Positions 1-8,467 of a stretch of DNA of 57,920 nucleotides are shown piece after piece. The DNA comes from Chloroflexota bacterium (GTDB lineage: Bacteria; Chloroflexota; Anaerolineae; Aggregatilineales; Phototrophicaceae), in contig JAPPFH010000133.1 in NCBI GenBank assembly GCA_028875185.1, positions 1 to 57,920 of the forward strand, given 5' to 3'. The notes beneath the pieces were generated by a model, which worked only from the letters and a program-made list of their open reading frames with translations, was not told where the DNA came from and searched no databases. Position numbers and translations under genes: made by a program. The stretch's first letter is position 1, and every line of letters starts with the position of its first letter.

Positions 1-350
1 CTAGACTTGGGAGCGGCGCTCAATATGTCTCCACTAACAGTCCCATGATGCTCGGTTATGAACCTCACAATAGAGTTCGCATCAGTTTCAGGTATACCGA
101 TATCAGTAGTCGGGTTACTTTCTAAGCGCCGTAGCATTGGCGGTGATCCATAAATCACGTACCCGTCATCGTACTCTACTAACCCGGTCCCCAGCCCCAC
201 CAGATTTGCAAGGACCAAGCGTCGCATATCAGTGTCAAATAGATCAAGCCAAAACACACTATTCAACGAATCATGCACACTCTGCTGCTCGTCTGCATTG
301 AGGTTCAACTTTCGCTTTCTGCTTACTTTTACAATTATGGTTGTTATCAT
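1..350 (-). CDS. Partial hypothetical protein, 3' end outside the window
   Basis: Reading the minus strand from ATG at 350-348, the frame stays open for 116 codons to the window edge. A GAGG ribosome binding site lies about 6 bases upstream of the ATG. The product begins MITTIIVKVSRKRKLN, continues with an acidic stretch (ADEQQSVHDSLN) and then mixed alpha/beta-type sequence including WLDLFDTDMRRLVLANLVG. I recognise no family. Codon use (many TTG, GTA, ATA, ACT and AGT) is clearly more AT-rich than the neighbouring genes, which may indicate recent acquisition. It is followed on the same strand side by recD2 only after its start, that is, recD2 (402-2657) lies upstream of it, so the two could be co-transcribed with a 51-bp gap. 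Reality as a gene is likely but not certain. Confidence 0.55.
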   Translation of the reverse strand, partial: MITTIIVKVSRKRKLNLNADEQQSVHDSLNSVFWLDLFDTDMRRLVLANLVGLGTGLVEYDDGYVIYGSPPMLRRLESNPTTDIGIPETDANSIVRFITEHHGTVSGDILSAAPKS

Positions 351-401
351 GGATTACCTCGCGCATGTTGTTTCAGGTATGAGTGTCTAAAGGCTAAGAC
401 T

Positions 402-2657
402 TTACAATTTAGCGATTCCACGCAGCCTGTGCAGCAAGCCACTGTGCCGCTCGGCGACTTTGTTGTTGCTGACCGCGATGTGCAGCGCCTGGCGCGTGCC
501 GACCAGGATCACGAGCTGCTTCGCCCGCGTGATGGCGGTATAGAGCAGATTTCGCTGCAGCATCATGTAATGCTGCGTCAAAATTGGCATGACCACCGCC
601 GGGTATTCTGAGCCTTGTGAGCGGTGCGTGCTGATGCAGTAGGCGTGCATTAGGTCATCCATCTCGCTGAAGTCGTAGACGATCGTGCTGCCATCGATGA
701 CAACTTCAAGCGAATTATCGCTCTCGTCAATGCTGTAGATGAAGCCGATATCGCCGTTGAAGACTTCCTTGTCATAGTTGTTGCGCGTCTGCATCACCTT
801 GTCGCCAACGCGAAACAGACGGTTCCGCAGCTTGACATCGGCTTGCCGGAAGTCGCCGTTCAGCTCCGCTTGCAGCCGGCTGTTGAGGTTGTTCACCCCA
901 GCGGCGCCGCGATACATCGGCGCGATCACCTGGATTTCGCGCACAGGATCAAGGTCCCAGCGCGCAGGCATGCGCCGCTTGACGATATCAACCATCATAT
1001 CGGCGACCGCCTCCGGATCGCCGACGTTGAAGAAGAAAAAGTCATTGGACTGGTTGCTGGTATCGGGATGCAAGCCCTGGTTGATGCGGTGGGCGTTGCT
1101 GACGATGTGGCTTCTATCGTCTTGGCGGAAGATTTGATCGAGGCGCGCGACCTGGGCGACGCCACTGTCGATGACATCGCGCAGGACATTGCCGGCGCCG
1201 ACTGATGGCAGCTGATCAGCATCGCCGACCAGCAGAAGGTGGGTGGTCGGCTCCAACGCTTTGAGCAAGCTGTTGAACAGTTGCAGATCCAACATGGAGG
1301 CTTCGTCAATGACGACCATGTCGCTCTTCAGCGGGTTGGATTCATCATGTTCGAAGCCGCCTTCATCGGGCGAAAAGCCGAGCAGCCGGTGGATGGTGCT
1401 GGCGTCTTCGCCAGTGGCTTCACCCAAGCGTTTAGCCGCGCGCCCAGTCGGTGAAGCCAGGTTGAAGCGATAATCGCCGTCGTTCAGCGCGTTGATAAGC
1501 ATCTGCAAAGTTGTCGTTTTGCCTGTGCCGGGTCCCCCCGTGAGCACGCTGACCTTGCTCGTCAGCGCCGCGCGCGCCGCATCGAGCTGCTGCTGGGATA
1601 GGGACATGCTGTTGCGCTCGCTTAACTTTGCGAGGGCGCTTTGCCAATCAGTCTTGCGATGATCACTGATTATGGGGCTGCCGCTGCTTGCCATTCCACG
1701 CAGCAATTGGCTTGCGCTGGTCTCGGCGCGAAAAAAGCGCGGCAGGTATACAGCCTTAATGACCGAATCATCGCCATGCAGCAAATCGCGGACGCCCACG
1801 GGTTCGCTCGGGGCGGCCGCGGCTAGCTTGTCCTCGACCAGCTTGCCCGCCACCAACTGGCCATCCAGGGCGATCGTCAATGCCGAAGCATCATCGACAT
1901 CAAGCAGATCAGCCGCCTTCGAAAGCAATTCGTCGCGCGGGGCATAGGTGTGGCCCTCGCCCGCCAATTCGTTCAAGGCGTAATGCAAGCCGCTGCGCAG
2001 ACGGCGCGCGTCGTCCAGATCCAAGCCCATTTTTCTGGCGATCTGATCGGCTTTACGAAAGCCAATAAGGAAGACATCATCCGCGAGTTGGTAGGGATTG
2101 TTTTCAATGACCTGCCGTGTATGACCGCCGTACTCGTTGACGATGCGCTGGGCGAAGCGGGCGCTGACGCCGAGCCCTTGCAAGTAAATGAGCATATTGC
2201 GCTCGCCGCGCTTCTTGGGCCAGACTTTGATAAGCGTTTTGGCGAGCCGCTTTTTGAGGCCAGGCACGTCGTAGACGCGCTCGGGCTGGGCATCCAGGAT
2301 AGCGACGGTATTTTCGCCGAGATGCTTCACGATTTTCTCCGCCGTCATCGGCCCGATGCCTTTGACGATGCCGCTTGACAAATAATTGATGATGCCCTGC
2401 GTTGTATTCGGCGGGACCGGTATCGCCTGCTCCGCGCGGAACTGACGGCCGTACTTGGGATCGTCAACCCATTCCCCGGTGAATTCGGCGGTTTCGCCTT
2501 CGTTGAGTTCGGGCATAAAGCCGACGACCGCGACCGTGCCATCGCGCGCCTGCGCCCGCGGGTAGCGCTTCTCCGGCAGAATCTTGACGACGCTGTAGCC
2601 GCTGTCTTCGCTGTAATAGGTGATCCGCTCGACTGCGCCGCTGAGCTGTTCTTGCAT
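402..2657 (-). CDS. recD2: ATP-dependent RecD2-type DNA helicase
   Basis: A 751-residue superfamily 1B 5'-3' helicase of the RecD2 type, which acts in DNA repair and replication-fork processing without RecBC. The N-terminal OB-like region and tandem helix-hairpin-helix region (about residues 80-220, including GIVKGIGPMTAEKIVKHLG) are typical of RecD2. Walker A GGPGTGKTTT lies near residue 372, Walker B VVIDEAS near 450, and the C-terminal motifs THRSQGSEYPAVV and YTAITRAK near 675 and 705. The frame is open further upstream (to 2747), but those 30 residues are not family-like; ATG 2657 gives MQEQLSGAVERITYYSEDSGY, the usual RecD2 start. Length agrees with the family (about 720-760). No recB or recC is visible nearby. 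Confidence 0.93.
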   Translation of the reverse strand: MQEQLSGAVERITYYSEDSGYSVVKILPEKRYPRAQARDGTVAVVGFMPELNEGETAEFTGEWVDDPKYGRQFRAEQAIPVPPNTTQGIINYLSSGIVKGIGPMTAEKIVKHLGENTVAILDAQPERVYDVPGLKKRLAKTLIKVWPKKRGERNMLIYLQGLGVSARFAQRIVNEYGGHTRQVIENNPYQLADDVFLIGFRKADQIARKMGLDLDDARRLRSGLHYALNELAGEGHTYAPRDELLSKAADLLDVDDASALTIALDGQLVAGKLVEDKLAAAAPSEPVGVRDLLHGDDSVIKAVYLPRFFRAETSASQLLRGMASSGSPIISDHRKTDWQSALAKLSERNSMSLSQQQLDAARAALTSKVSVLTGGPGTGKTTTLQMLINALNDGDYRFNLASPTGRAAKRLGEATGEDASTIHRLLGFSPDEGGFEHDESNPLKSDMVVIDEASMLDLQLFNSLLKALEPTTHLLLVGDADQLPSVGAGNVLRDVIDSGVAQVARLDQIFRQDDRSHIVSNAHRINQGLHPDTSNQSNDFFFFNVGDPEAVADMMVDIVKRRMPARWDLDPVREIQVIAPMYRGAAGVNNLNSRLQAELNGDFRQADVKLRNRLFRVGDKVMQTRNNYDKEVFNGDIGFIYSIDESDNSLEVVIDGSTIVYDFSEMDDLMHAYCISTHRSQGSEYPAVVMPILTQHYMMLQRNLLYTAITRAKQLVILVGTRQALHIAVSNNKVAERHSGLLHRLRGIAKL

Positions 2658-2761
2658 CTGTGTTTTCCGGCCTTGGCTTGCGCCTACCATGATAGTATGG
2701 ATTGGCGAATGCGCTAAGGGGCTAGCCATTTCTACCCCCATCACCACCCCACGAACGCGTT

Positions 2762-2787
2762 GTAGGGGCTACCCATTGGGTCGCCCG
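2762..2787 (+). repeat. C palindrome (26 bp), intergenic
   Basis: Copy of the palindrome family with frame GTAGGGGC...TCGCCCG and inner part ACCCATTGGGT. It lies upstream of recD2 in the 2748-2946 spacer and faces another copy at 2895-2920 in opposite orientation. The rest of this spacer holds a C-rich tract at about 2795-2820 and a degenerate B element; no gene is seen in it. Confidence 0.8.
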
Positions 2788-2828
2788 CGTTTTCTTCTAC
2801 CCCACCCCCGGCCCCCCCCTTAAACTAG

Positions 2829-2920
2829 CTGAGGACAGAACAGTTTTTCAGCGAGAAAAATATCGTCCCGGATTTTGCATTTTCTAGGGTTTTTCGGGCG
2901 ACCCAATGGGTAGCCCCTAC
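2829..2920 (-). mobile_element. Degenerate B element containing a C palindrome
   Basis: On the plus strand it begins CTGAGGACAGAACAG, the reverse complement of the right end of the B copy at 32235-32402, continues through a diverged match to the middle of B, and ends in a reversed C palindrome (2895-2920). It is shorter and more diverged than the copies at 4443 and 32235 and no target duplication is evident. Confidence 0.6.
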
Positions 2921-2946
2921 ACGATCATTCAATAGTGACGTTGGAA

Positions 2947-4335
2947 TCACCCCGCCACCAACCGCGGCGCGACCCCCTGCATATACGGTTTCAGCGTCCG
3001 CAGCGCCCCCTCCAGCGCATCAAGCGCGAATTCAATCTCCGCGCGCCCCATCGGCGTTGATACGCAGAACATGCCGCGATTGCTGCTGTAGACGCCGCGA
3101 TTCAGCAGCTCCAGATGCAGCAGCTCGCGCAATTCGCCGATGTCTTGCCCGGCGCGCGCGGCATCCGTCAGTGTGTTCAGCGGTTCGTCCGTCCACTGAA
3201 TCTGCTGCAGCGAACCATAACCCAGGCATTGCGCGCGAATCCCCAACGATGCGAATAGCGCGTTGACGCCAGCGCCCAGCCCTTCGCCCAAGCCGTTGAC
3301 GCGCGCTATCGCCGCTTGATCCAAACGCTTCATCGCCGCCAGCCCGGCCGTCATCGTCATGTTGTTGCCGTTGAATGTGCCGCTGTGGCTGAGAACGCCA
3401 GCGCCGTCCGGCTCGAACTGCGCCATGATTTCGGCGCGTCCGCCAAATGCGCCGACCGGGAAGCCGCCGCCGATGATCTTGGCCAGCGCGGTCATATCGG
3501 GCTTTACGTCTTCGACTTCTTGCATTCCGCCGCTGCTCAGGCGGAAGGTTACGATTTCGTCGAAGAGCAGCAGCACATCAAAGCGGTCAGCCAGCTCGCG
3601 CAATCCGCGCAGGTAAAGGGGCGCCGGCGGCAGCATCCCGCCCGCGTTCGGCATCGGCTCGATGATGATGCCCGCTATGCGCCGATGATGCTCGCTTAGC
3701 AAGCGCTCCATCGCCGCCAGGTCATTAAAGGGCGCCACCATGATCGCGTCAAGCACAGCCGCGGGCACACCCCGTTCCTCAATGCGCGCCGCGGGCTGAT
3801 CGGTCGCCGCCATATCCGCGCTGACATTGACTTCGACAAAGTCATGCGAGCCATGATAGCCGCCATCGATCTTGACGATGATGTCGCGCTCTTTGAAGGC
3901 CCGCGCCGCCCGCATCATCATCATGGTCGCCTCGCTCCCGGAGTTGGTGAAACGCAGCTTGTCAATGCTCGGCACGCGCTCGATTAACAACTGGGCCAGC
4001 GTCACCTGCGGCGCTGAAGCCGAGCCGAAAACCGTGCCCCGCGTCAACTGATCAGCCGCCTCCTCCACGACGTCCGGCTGCGCGTGACCGTGAATCAGCG
4101 ATGTATAATTGTTGAGAAAATCGAGGTATCGGTTTCCGTCTACATCCCTCAGCCAGGCGCCATCGCCGGAATCCATATAGGTCGGGTAGGGCGCGTACCA
4201 GGTCGAGCTGCGCGTCTCGCCGCCCGGCAAGTATCGGCGCGCCTCCCTATGCCGCGCGCGCGAACCGGCCGTACGCCGCTGATATCGCGCAACGATTCCT
4301 TGCTCAACCTCCGCCGCCCCAATAGTCGCTTCCAT
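2947..4335 (-). CDS. Class III PLP aminotransferase, glutamate-1-semialdehyde aminomutase family
   Basis: A 462-residue class III aminotransferase. Family signatures are NSGSEATMMMMRAAR (cofactor phosphate binding), GGYHGSHDFVE, DEIVTFRLSSGG (Asp contacting the pyridine ring) and AKIIGGGFPVGAFGG with the Schiff-base lysine near residue 285. These features fit glutamate-1-semialdehyde 2,1-aminomutase and its many relatives of other substrate range; the protein is somewhat longer than HemL (about 430) and no haem genes are nearby, so HemL function is not assigned. The frame is open back to 4569, but the extra 78 residues translate element B and two C palindromes. ATG 4335 has a GGGAG site about 10 bases upstream and starts MEATIGAAEVEQ, so it is taken as the start. 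Confidence 0.88.
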   Translation of the reverse strand: MEATIGAAEVEQGIVARYQRRTAGSRARHREARRYLPGGETRSSTWYAPYPTYMDSGDGAWLRDVDGNRYLDFLNNYTSLIHGHAQPDVVEEAADQLTRGTVFGSASAPQVTLAQLLIERVPSIDKLRFTNSGSEATMMMMRAARAFKERDIIVKIDGGYHGSHDFVEVNVSADMAATDQPAARIEERGVPAAVLDAIMVAPFNDLAAMERLLSEHHRRIAGIIIEPMPNAGGMLPPAPLYLRGLRELADRFDVLLLFDEIVTFRLSSGGMQEVEDVKPDMTALAKIIGGGFPVGAFGGRAEIMAQFEPDGAGVLSHSGTFNGNNMTMTAGLAAMKRLDQAAIARVNGLGEGLGAGVNALFASLGIRAQCLGYGSLQQIQWTDEPLNTLTDAARAGQDIGELRELLHLELLNRGVYSSNRGMFCVSTPMGRAEIEFALDALEGALRTLKPYMQGVAPRLVAG

Positions 4336-4442
4336 CTTGTTGTCCGCTCCCTGTGGATCGCCATGACCTGTTGCGCGGATTTTACCCGCATCCGCTGACA
4401 AATGACATTCGCCGGCGCCACGCAGTGGGCGCCCGCATACCC

Positions 4443-4586
4443 TCGAAAACTGTAGGGGCGACCCAGTGGGTCGCCCGACGGAGCGCAAAAGATGCAGGGG
4501 CGCCCCATCGGGGCGCCCGAAATCGCCCAACAAAACACGTGCTTTGCGACGAAATTCTGCTCGCCGCAAAACTGTCCTGTCCTCAG
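4443..4586 (+). mobile_element. B element copy with two C palindromes
   Basis: Shares with the copy at 32235-32402 the stretch from TCGAAAACTGTAGGGGCG to the right end ACTGTCCT...CTCAG, including the AT-richer middle CGACGAAATTCTGCTCGC. It carries two C palindromes: 4452-4477 (inner ACCCAGTGGGT) and 4494-4519 (inner CCCCATCGGGG). It lies between the aminotransferase (start 4335) and the glycosidase-like gene (start 4708). No target duplication can be recognised at its ends. Confidence 0.65.
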
Positions 4587-4707
4587 GATGCTTCGGGGAG
4601 GAGCCCCGGGTTTGGCTGCCCCCCGTCAGCTGGGCGCTATGGCGATAGCCAGCCTTAGCGCTCTATTCTATAATTGACAAAACGATTCAGTCATTTACGG
4701 AGTCCCA

Positions 4708-6129
4708 ATGCATCGCGCGATCCTGATCTTACTCATCGCCCTCACCCTTGTGGGCGTGACAAACGCCCAGGCGGGCGAGCTGGAGCTGACGTGGAGCCCG
4801 GTATGGAACACCATCTCCGGCACGGTCGATGTCGTCGGCAGCGCCAACATCCCCGATCAATTCTATTTCTTCCTTGAAGCCGCGCCCTGGGACGGGATCA
4901 GCGCAGCGCCGACATGGATGCCGGTCACAAGTTTCGCCATGTCTCCCATCGTCGACGATCTGCTCGGCCAATGGAATACCGAGCGATTCCGCGACGGCTT
5001 TTATCAGCTGCGGCTTCATGCTTTGAACAGCGCCAACGAGAGCTTCCATTATACGCTGGCGCCAATCCTGATCAACAACAGCAGAAGCGACCTCGTCAAC
5101 CTGGAGCCGGTAGAGGTCGTGGCGATGCCCGGCATGGCGGCCGCCAGCGACGCCCCGCAAAGCGATTCGCCGAGAAGCGGCGCGCCGCCCTTGGAGAACC
5201 GTCTGCCGCTGCCGGTCGGCGGGCATATCAAGCGCTTCGATGAAAACTCGCAAGCCGCTATGCGCGCAGCCGGCATGACTTGGGTGAAGAAGCAGGTTCA
5301 GTTCGGCATATCGGACGGCAGAGAACTCATCGAAGCCGCGCAGGCCCAAGGCTATAAGGTGCTGCTGGGCGCTTTGGGCGATAAGAACCGGCTGGCGAAC
5401 GACTTTGAAGGTTACGTGGCTGACTTTGCCGAATACGTTGCCTATCTGGCGAGCCTCGGCGCCGACGCCATCGAAGTATGGAACGAGCCCAATATCGACC
5501 GCGAATGGCCCTTCGGTCGCGTTAGCGGCGCCAACTATGTGCGGCTGCTCCAACCGGCTTATGAAGCGATCAAAGCGGCAAATCCCGAAACTTTGGTCAT
5601 CAGCGGCGCGCCCGCGCCAACCGGCTTTTTCGGCGGATGCGCCGCCCAGGGCTGCGATGACCATGTCTTCATGCATCAGATGGCAAACGCTGGCGCCGCC
5701 GACTACGCGGATTGCATTGGCGTACATTACAATGAAGGCATCTTGCCGCCGACCTCCCAAGGCGGGGACCCGCGCGGCGAGTATCAAACCTACTATCTTC
5801 CGCTGATGCTGCGGCGCGTCGCCTGGCCCTTCCGCTTTGCCGATATCCCCATGTGCATGACCGAGGTCGGCTATCTCTCGCCCGAAGGTTACGGTCCGCT
5901 CCCGGGCAATTTCGGCTGGGCGGGCAATACATCCGTGGACGAGCAGGCGGCCTGGCTCTCGCAAGCGCTGAACATCATGGCCAACTTTGAAGAAATGCCG
6001 GTCGAGCTGGCTGTCGTCTGGAATATCGACTTCGACACCTACGGCGCGGACCCGCAAGCCGGTTACGCCATCATCCGACCCGACGGCAGCTGCCCCGCCT
6101 GCGAATCGATCGCCGCCTTGCAGCGTTAG
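4708..6129 (+). CDS. Secreted clan GH-A glycoside hydrolase-like protein
   Basis: A 473-residue exported protein. Residues 1-22 are a Sec signal peptide (hydrophobic LILLIALTLVGV, cleavage near NAQAG). Residues 23-130 look like a beta-sandwich; a Ser/Pro-rich linker follows near 150-165; residues 170-473 resemble the TIM barrel of clan A glycosidases: IEVWNEPN carries the predicted acid/base Glu260 and MCMTEVGYL the predicted nucleophile Glu386. Exact GH family and substrate are not evident (GH5- or GH39-like architecture). Start ATG 4708 has GGAG seven bases upstream; a TATAAT lies at 4669-4674 without a clear -35. Probably acts outside the cytoplasmic membrane on a polysaccharide. Confidence 0.75.
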   Translation: MHRAILILLIALTLVGVTNAQAGELELTWSPVWNTISGTVDVVGSANIPDQFYFFLEAAPWDGISAAPTWMPVTSFAMSPIVDDLLGQWNTERFRDGFYQLRLHALNSANESFHYTLAPILINNSRSDLVNLEPVEVVAMPGMAAASDAPQSDSPRSGAPPLENRLPLPVGGHIKRFDENSQAAMRAAGMTWVKKQVQFGISDGRELIEAAQAQGYKVLLGALGDKNRLANDFEGYVADFAEYVAYLASLGADAIEVWNEPNIDREWPFGRVSGANYVRLLQPAYEAIKAANPETLVISGAPAPTGFFGGCAAQGCDDHVFMHQMANAGAADYADCIGVHYNEGILPPTSQGGDPRGEYQTYYLPLMLRRVAWPFRFADIPMCMTEVGYLSPEGYGPLPGNFGWAGNTSVDEQAAWLSQALNIMANFEEMPVELAVVWNIDFDTYGADPQAGYAIIRPDGSCPACESIAALQR

Positions 6130-6243
6130 CGCGCTCGGTACATATTCCGCAAATAAAAGGGCGGCGCGCAAGTTTACCCTTCTTTTTCCCATTGGCGAAT
6201 CCGTACTATGATTGCTTGTGAAGGCTGAGACCAAAAGCACGTT

Positions 6244-6624
6244 ATGCCGCGCATCGCAAGATCGCTGATACTGGGGCTGCTGTTGGGCGCGCTGGCCGGG
6301 CTCTTTTTCGGCTGGATCCCGTTCCCGCCCGATGCGCGCAACAGCGCCATGCCGGACCTTTCGCAGCGTTTTCGCGACGAATATACCGTCATGATCGCGG
6401 CCGGTTACGCCGTCGATCGTGATCTCAAGGGCGCTCTCGAGCGCCTAAGCCTGCTCCAAGTCGTTCACATTCCCAGCTATCTGGAGAAGGCAACCGAGCG
6501 CATCATCGACACAGCCGCGTATGACCTCGGCGACATCCAACTGCTCGTCCGTTTGGCGCATGACCTCGGGCGAATGACAGCCGTCATGGCGCCCTTTCTC
6601 GTCTTGGATAGCGGCGGCTCATGA
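6244..6624 (+). CDS. Membrane-anchored hypothetical protein
   Basis: A 126-residue protein with one N-terminal membrane helix (about residues 6-25, LILGLLLGALAGLFFGWIPF) and a helical remainder predicted outside. The segment EYTVMIAAGYAVDRDLKGAL followed by helices resembles a TPR-like pair and aligns with the start of the next gene's product (HYQIAIALEYAHRGDLPKAL). Its stop overlaps the next ATG (ATGA at 6621-6624), so the two genes are translationally coupled. No family name recognised. Function unknown; likely a partner of the downstream protein. Confidence 0.75.
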   Translation: MPRIARSLILGLLLGALAGLFFGWIPFPPDARNSAMPDLSQRFRDEYTVMIAAGYAVDRDLKGALERLSLLQVVHIPSYLEKATERIIDTAAYDLGDIQLLVRLAHDLGRMTAVMAPFLVLDSGGS

Positions 6625-7511
6625 GCAGGCGAGAGCGACAAGCCAGCACAGCGCAAAAAGGCGCGCCCGGTTACTTTGCTTATTCGGTCTTCGCCGTCGG
6701 ATTGATCGCGGGAATCGCGCTGGGGCTGGCTGTGACCCGCATTCATGGTCCCTTGCAGCGCAGCAAATCCGAAACCTGGCAGCTGCGCGCCGTTGATGGC
6801 AATCACTACCAGATCGCCATCGCCCTCGAATACGCGCATCGGGGCGACCTGCCAAAGGCGCTGGCAAAATTGATCGCCATGCGGCCCGCGCATGATCCGC
6901 TCGCCGCCCTGGCGGAAGCAGCCTGCGCGCTTGGCAGCAGCGGCTATTTGCGCAGCGAAAGCGGCATCAACGCCTTGAGCAGCGCCGTGAGCCTGTACGC
7001 ATCGCAGGGGCGCGCCGGCTGCGCCGAAGAACTGCTGCCGCAAGAAGCCACCGAAGCCGCGCCCGACGAGGAAATCGAGCGAGCGCCAAACGCCGGCTAC
7101 GCGACGCCGCTGCCGACGAAACCGCCACTGCCGGAAGCCGGCGCGCCAATCAGCCGCCACGCGCCAACGCCCGTTCCCCGGCGCAGCTTTGAAGCGCGCA
7201 GCGCGCGCTCGCATTGCGAAACAGCCGCGCCCGCCCTGATCGAAGTGCGTGTCGTCGATTATCTGGGACGCGGCATCCCTGGGCAGCGGATTCGCGTTCG
7301 CTGGGGCGAGCAGGAGGACATCTTTATCAGCGGGCTCAAGGTCGACCGCGGCGATGACTACGCCGATTTCCAAATGGACGAAGGACTAGAATACGCCATC
7401 GATATGCCCGGCGCCGCGGAGCCGCTAGGCGCGAGCCTGTCCACCAGCGCCTGCTACAGCGAAGGACGCCGCGCGTTGACATCCTGGCGCGTCACCTTCG
7501 TTGAAATTTGA
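6621..7511 (+). CDS. Membrane-anchored protein with helical module and beta domain
   Basis: A 296-residue protein with a membrane helix at about residues 18-40, a helical module (about 50-125) related to the preceding gene's product, an acidic and Pro-rich linker (about 135-195), and a C-terminal beta domain (about 205-296). The beta domain includes IEVRVVDYLGRGIPGQRIRV and DDYADFQMDEGLEYAI, the pattern of Ig-like or carboxypeptidase-regulatory-like extracellular modules (inference). It overlaps the upstream gene by 4 bases. Unknown function; the layout suggests a cell-surface protein. Confidence 0.75.
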   Translation: MSRRERQASTAQKGAPGYFAYSVFAVGLIAGIALGLAVTRIHGPLQRSKSETWQLRAVDGNHYQIAIALEYAHRGDLPKALAKLIAMRPAHDPLAALAEAACALGSSGYLRSESGINALSSAVSLYASQGRAGCAEELLPQEATEAAPDEEIERAPNAGYATPLPTKPPLPEAGAPISRHAPTPVPRRSFEARSARSHCETAAPALIEVRVVDYLGRGIPGQRIRVRWGEQEDIFISGLKVDRGDDYADFQMDEGLEYAIDMPGAAEPLGASLSTSACYSEGRRALTSWRVTFVEI

Positions 7512-7732
7512 TTCTTTTATACGCCCAGGAAGTCATGCCAAGTCAGTTAATGACAATGACTGCCCTATGAAAGCAATGTCCAAGTCAATCGAATAGTCCT
7601 ACGGGCGTGCCGGCGGCTCGCCCGCCAAAGCGCAAGCCGCGTAAATGCAAAACCCAGTGGCTCGCCCGCAACGCCCGCCCCAACGATGCGTAGTAATAGA
7701 AGCGCGCGAGTTTTGATGAGGGACGGTAGCAA
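7512..7732. other. Intergenic spacer with degenerate C-type palindromes
   Basis: The 221 bases between the membrane-anchored gene and the next small membrane gene hold two decayed C-like motifs, near 7597-7622 (TACGGGCG...CTCGCCCG) and near 7650-7670 (ACCCAGTGGCTCGCCCGC). No gene is seen. Confidence 0.4.
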
Positions 7733-8089
7733 ATGCAAAAGGAAGAAAAAGCCTCGCAAGCGGGCACAGGCATCTTTTTCGTCGGACTGGGTCTGTTGTT
7801 TTTCACCGGCTGGTGGTGGCCCGGCATTATGTTTGTGATCGCCGCTTCAATTTTGGCGCGGACCATGGCCGCGGGCGAGCATTGGCGTACAGCCACCGGC
7901 GCGCTCTGGCTGATCGGCATCGGCCTTGTCTTTGGCATCCCCGGATTGATCGGCGATATCGCCGGCGCCTTCTGGCAACTCTTTCCGCTGATTCTAATCG
8001 CAATCGGCCTCTTCATGCTCTTCGGCGGCAAGTATCGCCCGGATGTCAGCGGCAAGCGCAAAAACGATGACGACGTTCGCCACATCTGA
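7733..8089 (+). CDS. Small multi-spanning membrane protein, LiaF/DUF5668-like
   Basis: A 118-residue protein with three to four hydrophobic segments (about residues 12-28, 29-46, 58-78 and 82-98) and a charged C-terminal tail (GKRKNDDDVRHI). The pattern GIFFVGLGLLFFTGWWWPG...LFPLILIAIGLFMLFGGKY is that of the LiaI/LiaF transmembrane region family, often linked to envelope stress sensing. Assignment is by pattern only. A GAGGGACGG-type ribosome binding site lies about 8 bases before the ATG. Stands alone ahead of tRNA-Leu. Confidence 0.65.
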   Translation: MQKEEKASQAGTGIFFVGLGLLFFTGWWWPGIMFVIAASILARTMAAGEHWRTATGALWLIGIGLVFGIPGLIGDIAGAFWQLFPLILIAIGLFMLFGGKYRPDVSGKRKNDDDVRHI

Positions 8090-8110
8090 ACGCCGCCAAG
8101 CTCCAAATTA

Positions 8111-8138
8111 TTGACATTCATCCCGCCGAAGCTATACT
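8111..8138 (+). promoter_or_regulatory. Promoter of tRNA-Leu
   Basis: TTGACA at 8111-8116 and TATACT at 8133-8138 with a 16-base spacer, ending 9 bases before the mature tRNA. One of the best sigma-70-type matches in the window. Confidence 0.8.
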
Positions 8139-8147
8139 GATGCCAGC

Positions 8148-8230
8148 GGCGGGATGGTGGAATGGCAGACACGGGCGCCTTAAAAGCGCCTGCCCGAAAG
8201 GGCGTGAGGGTTCGAGCCCCTCTCCCGCTA
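8148..8230 (+). tRNA. tRNA-Leu (anticodon UAA)
   Basis: An 83-base type II tRNA. The acceptor stem GGCGGGA pairs with TCCCGCT (one G-U pair) and is followed by discriminator A, the usual leucine identity base. The anticodon stem GGCGC/GCGCC holds loop CTTAAAA, giving UAA, which reads UUA and UUG. The long variable arm GCCCGAAAGGGC and the T arm GAGGG-TTCGAGC-CCCTC are complete. CCA is not encoded. Element A lies 14 bases downstream of the 3' end. Confidence 0.95.
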
Positions 8231-8244
8231 CTTGCCAGCGCCTC

Positions 8245-8467
8245 GGAAGTGGTGAATTTTATCGATACCGCAAAAACCCCCATCCCCCGGCCCCTTGCCG
8301 TAGTGCAGTGTCTACGCGCACCCCACAAGGAGGGAAGGGGAGTCTTCCAAGCGCTTTGGCAGTATGCAAGCCCCTCCCTCATTTTGGGGTCGCGTAGACA
8401 CCGACCCGCCGGGGAGGGGTTTGGGGTGGGGGTAATGCAGCGAGTATCCAGCAAATTCACCACTCCC
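8245..8467 (+). mobile_element. Element A, copy 1 (MITE-like, 223 bp) beside tRNA-Leu
   Basis: Inverted ends GGAAGTGGTGAATTT (8245-8259) and AAATTCACCACTCCC (8453-8467) match at 14 of 15 positions. The direct repeat GCGCCTC flanks it at 8238-8244 and 8468-8474, read as a 7-bp target duplication. The interior has no gene and forms a long imperfect hairpin, with GTGTCTACGCG facing CGCGTAGACAC and C-rich tracts facing G-rich tracts. It is related to copies at 32126-32548 and from 57797 onward. It has no transposase and would have to be moved in trans. Confidence 0.85.

Noticed and set aside
273-611. A 112-codon plus frame at the left edge
   Set aside because: It overlaps the recD2 3' end and the partial minus-strand gene, both of which fit better; the product has no family features.
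4336-4569. N-terminal extension of the aminotransferase to 540 residues
   Set aside because: The extra residues translate element B and two palindromes, and ATG 4335 has a good ribosome binding site.
6157-6190. Possible terminator after the glycosidase-like gene (AAGGG...CCCTT then CTTTTT)
   Set aside because: The stem is only 5 bp with a 15-base loop, too weak to call.
4729-6240. A 503-codon open frame on the minus strand
   Set aside because: It mirrors the glycosidase-like gene, which has a signal peptide, catalytic motifs and a ribosome binding site; the minus product has no recognisable motif. High GC keeps antisense frames open.
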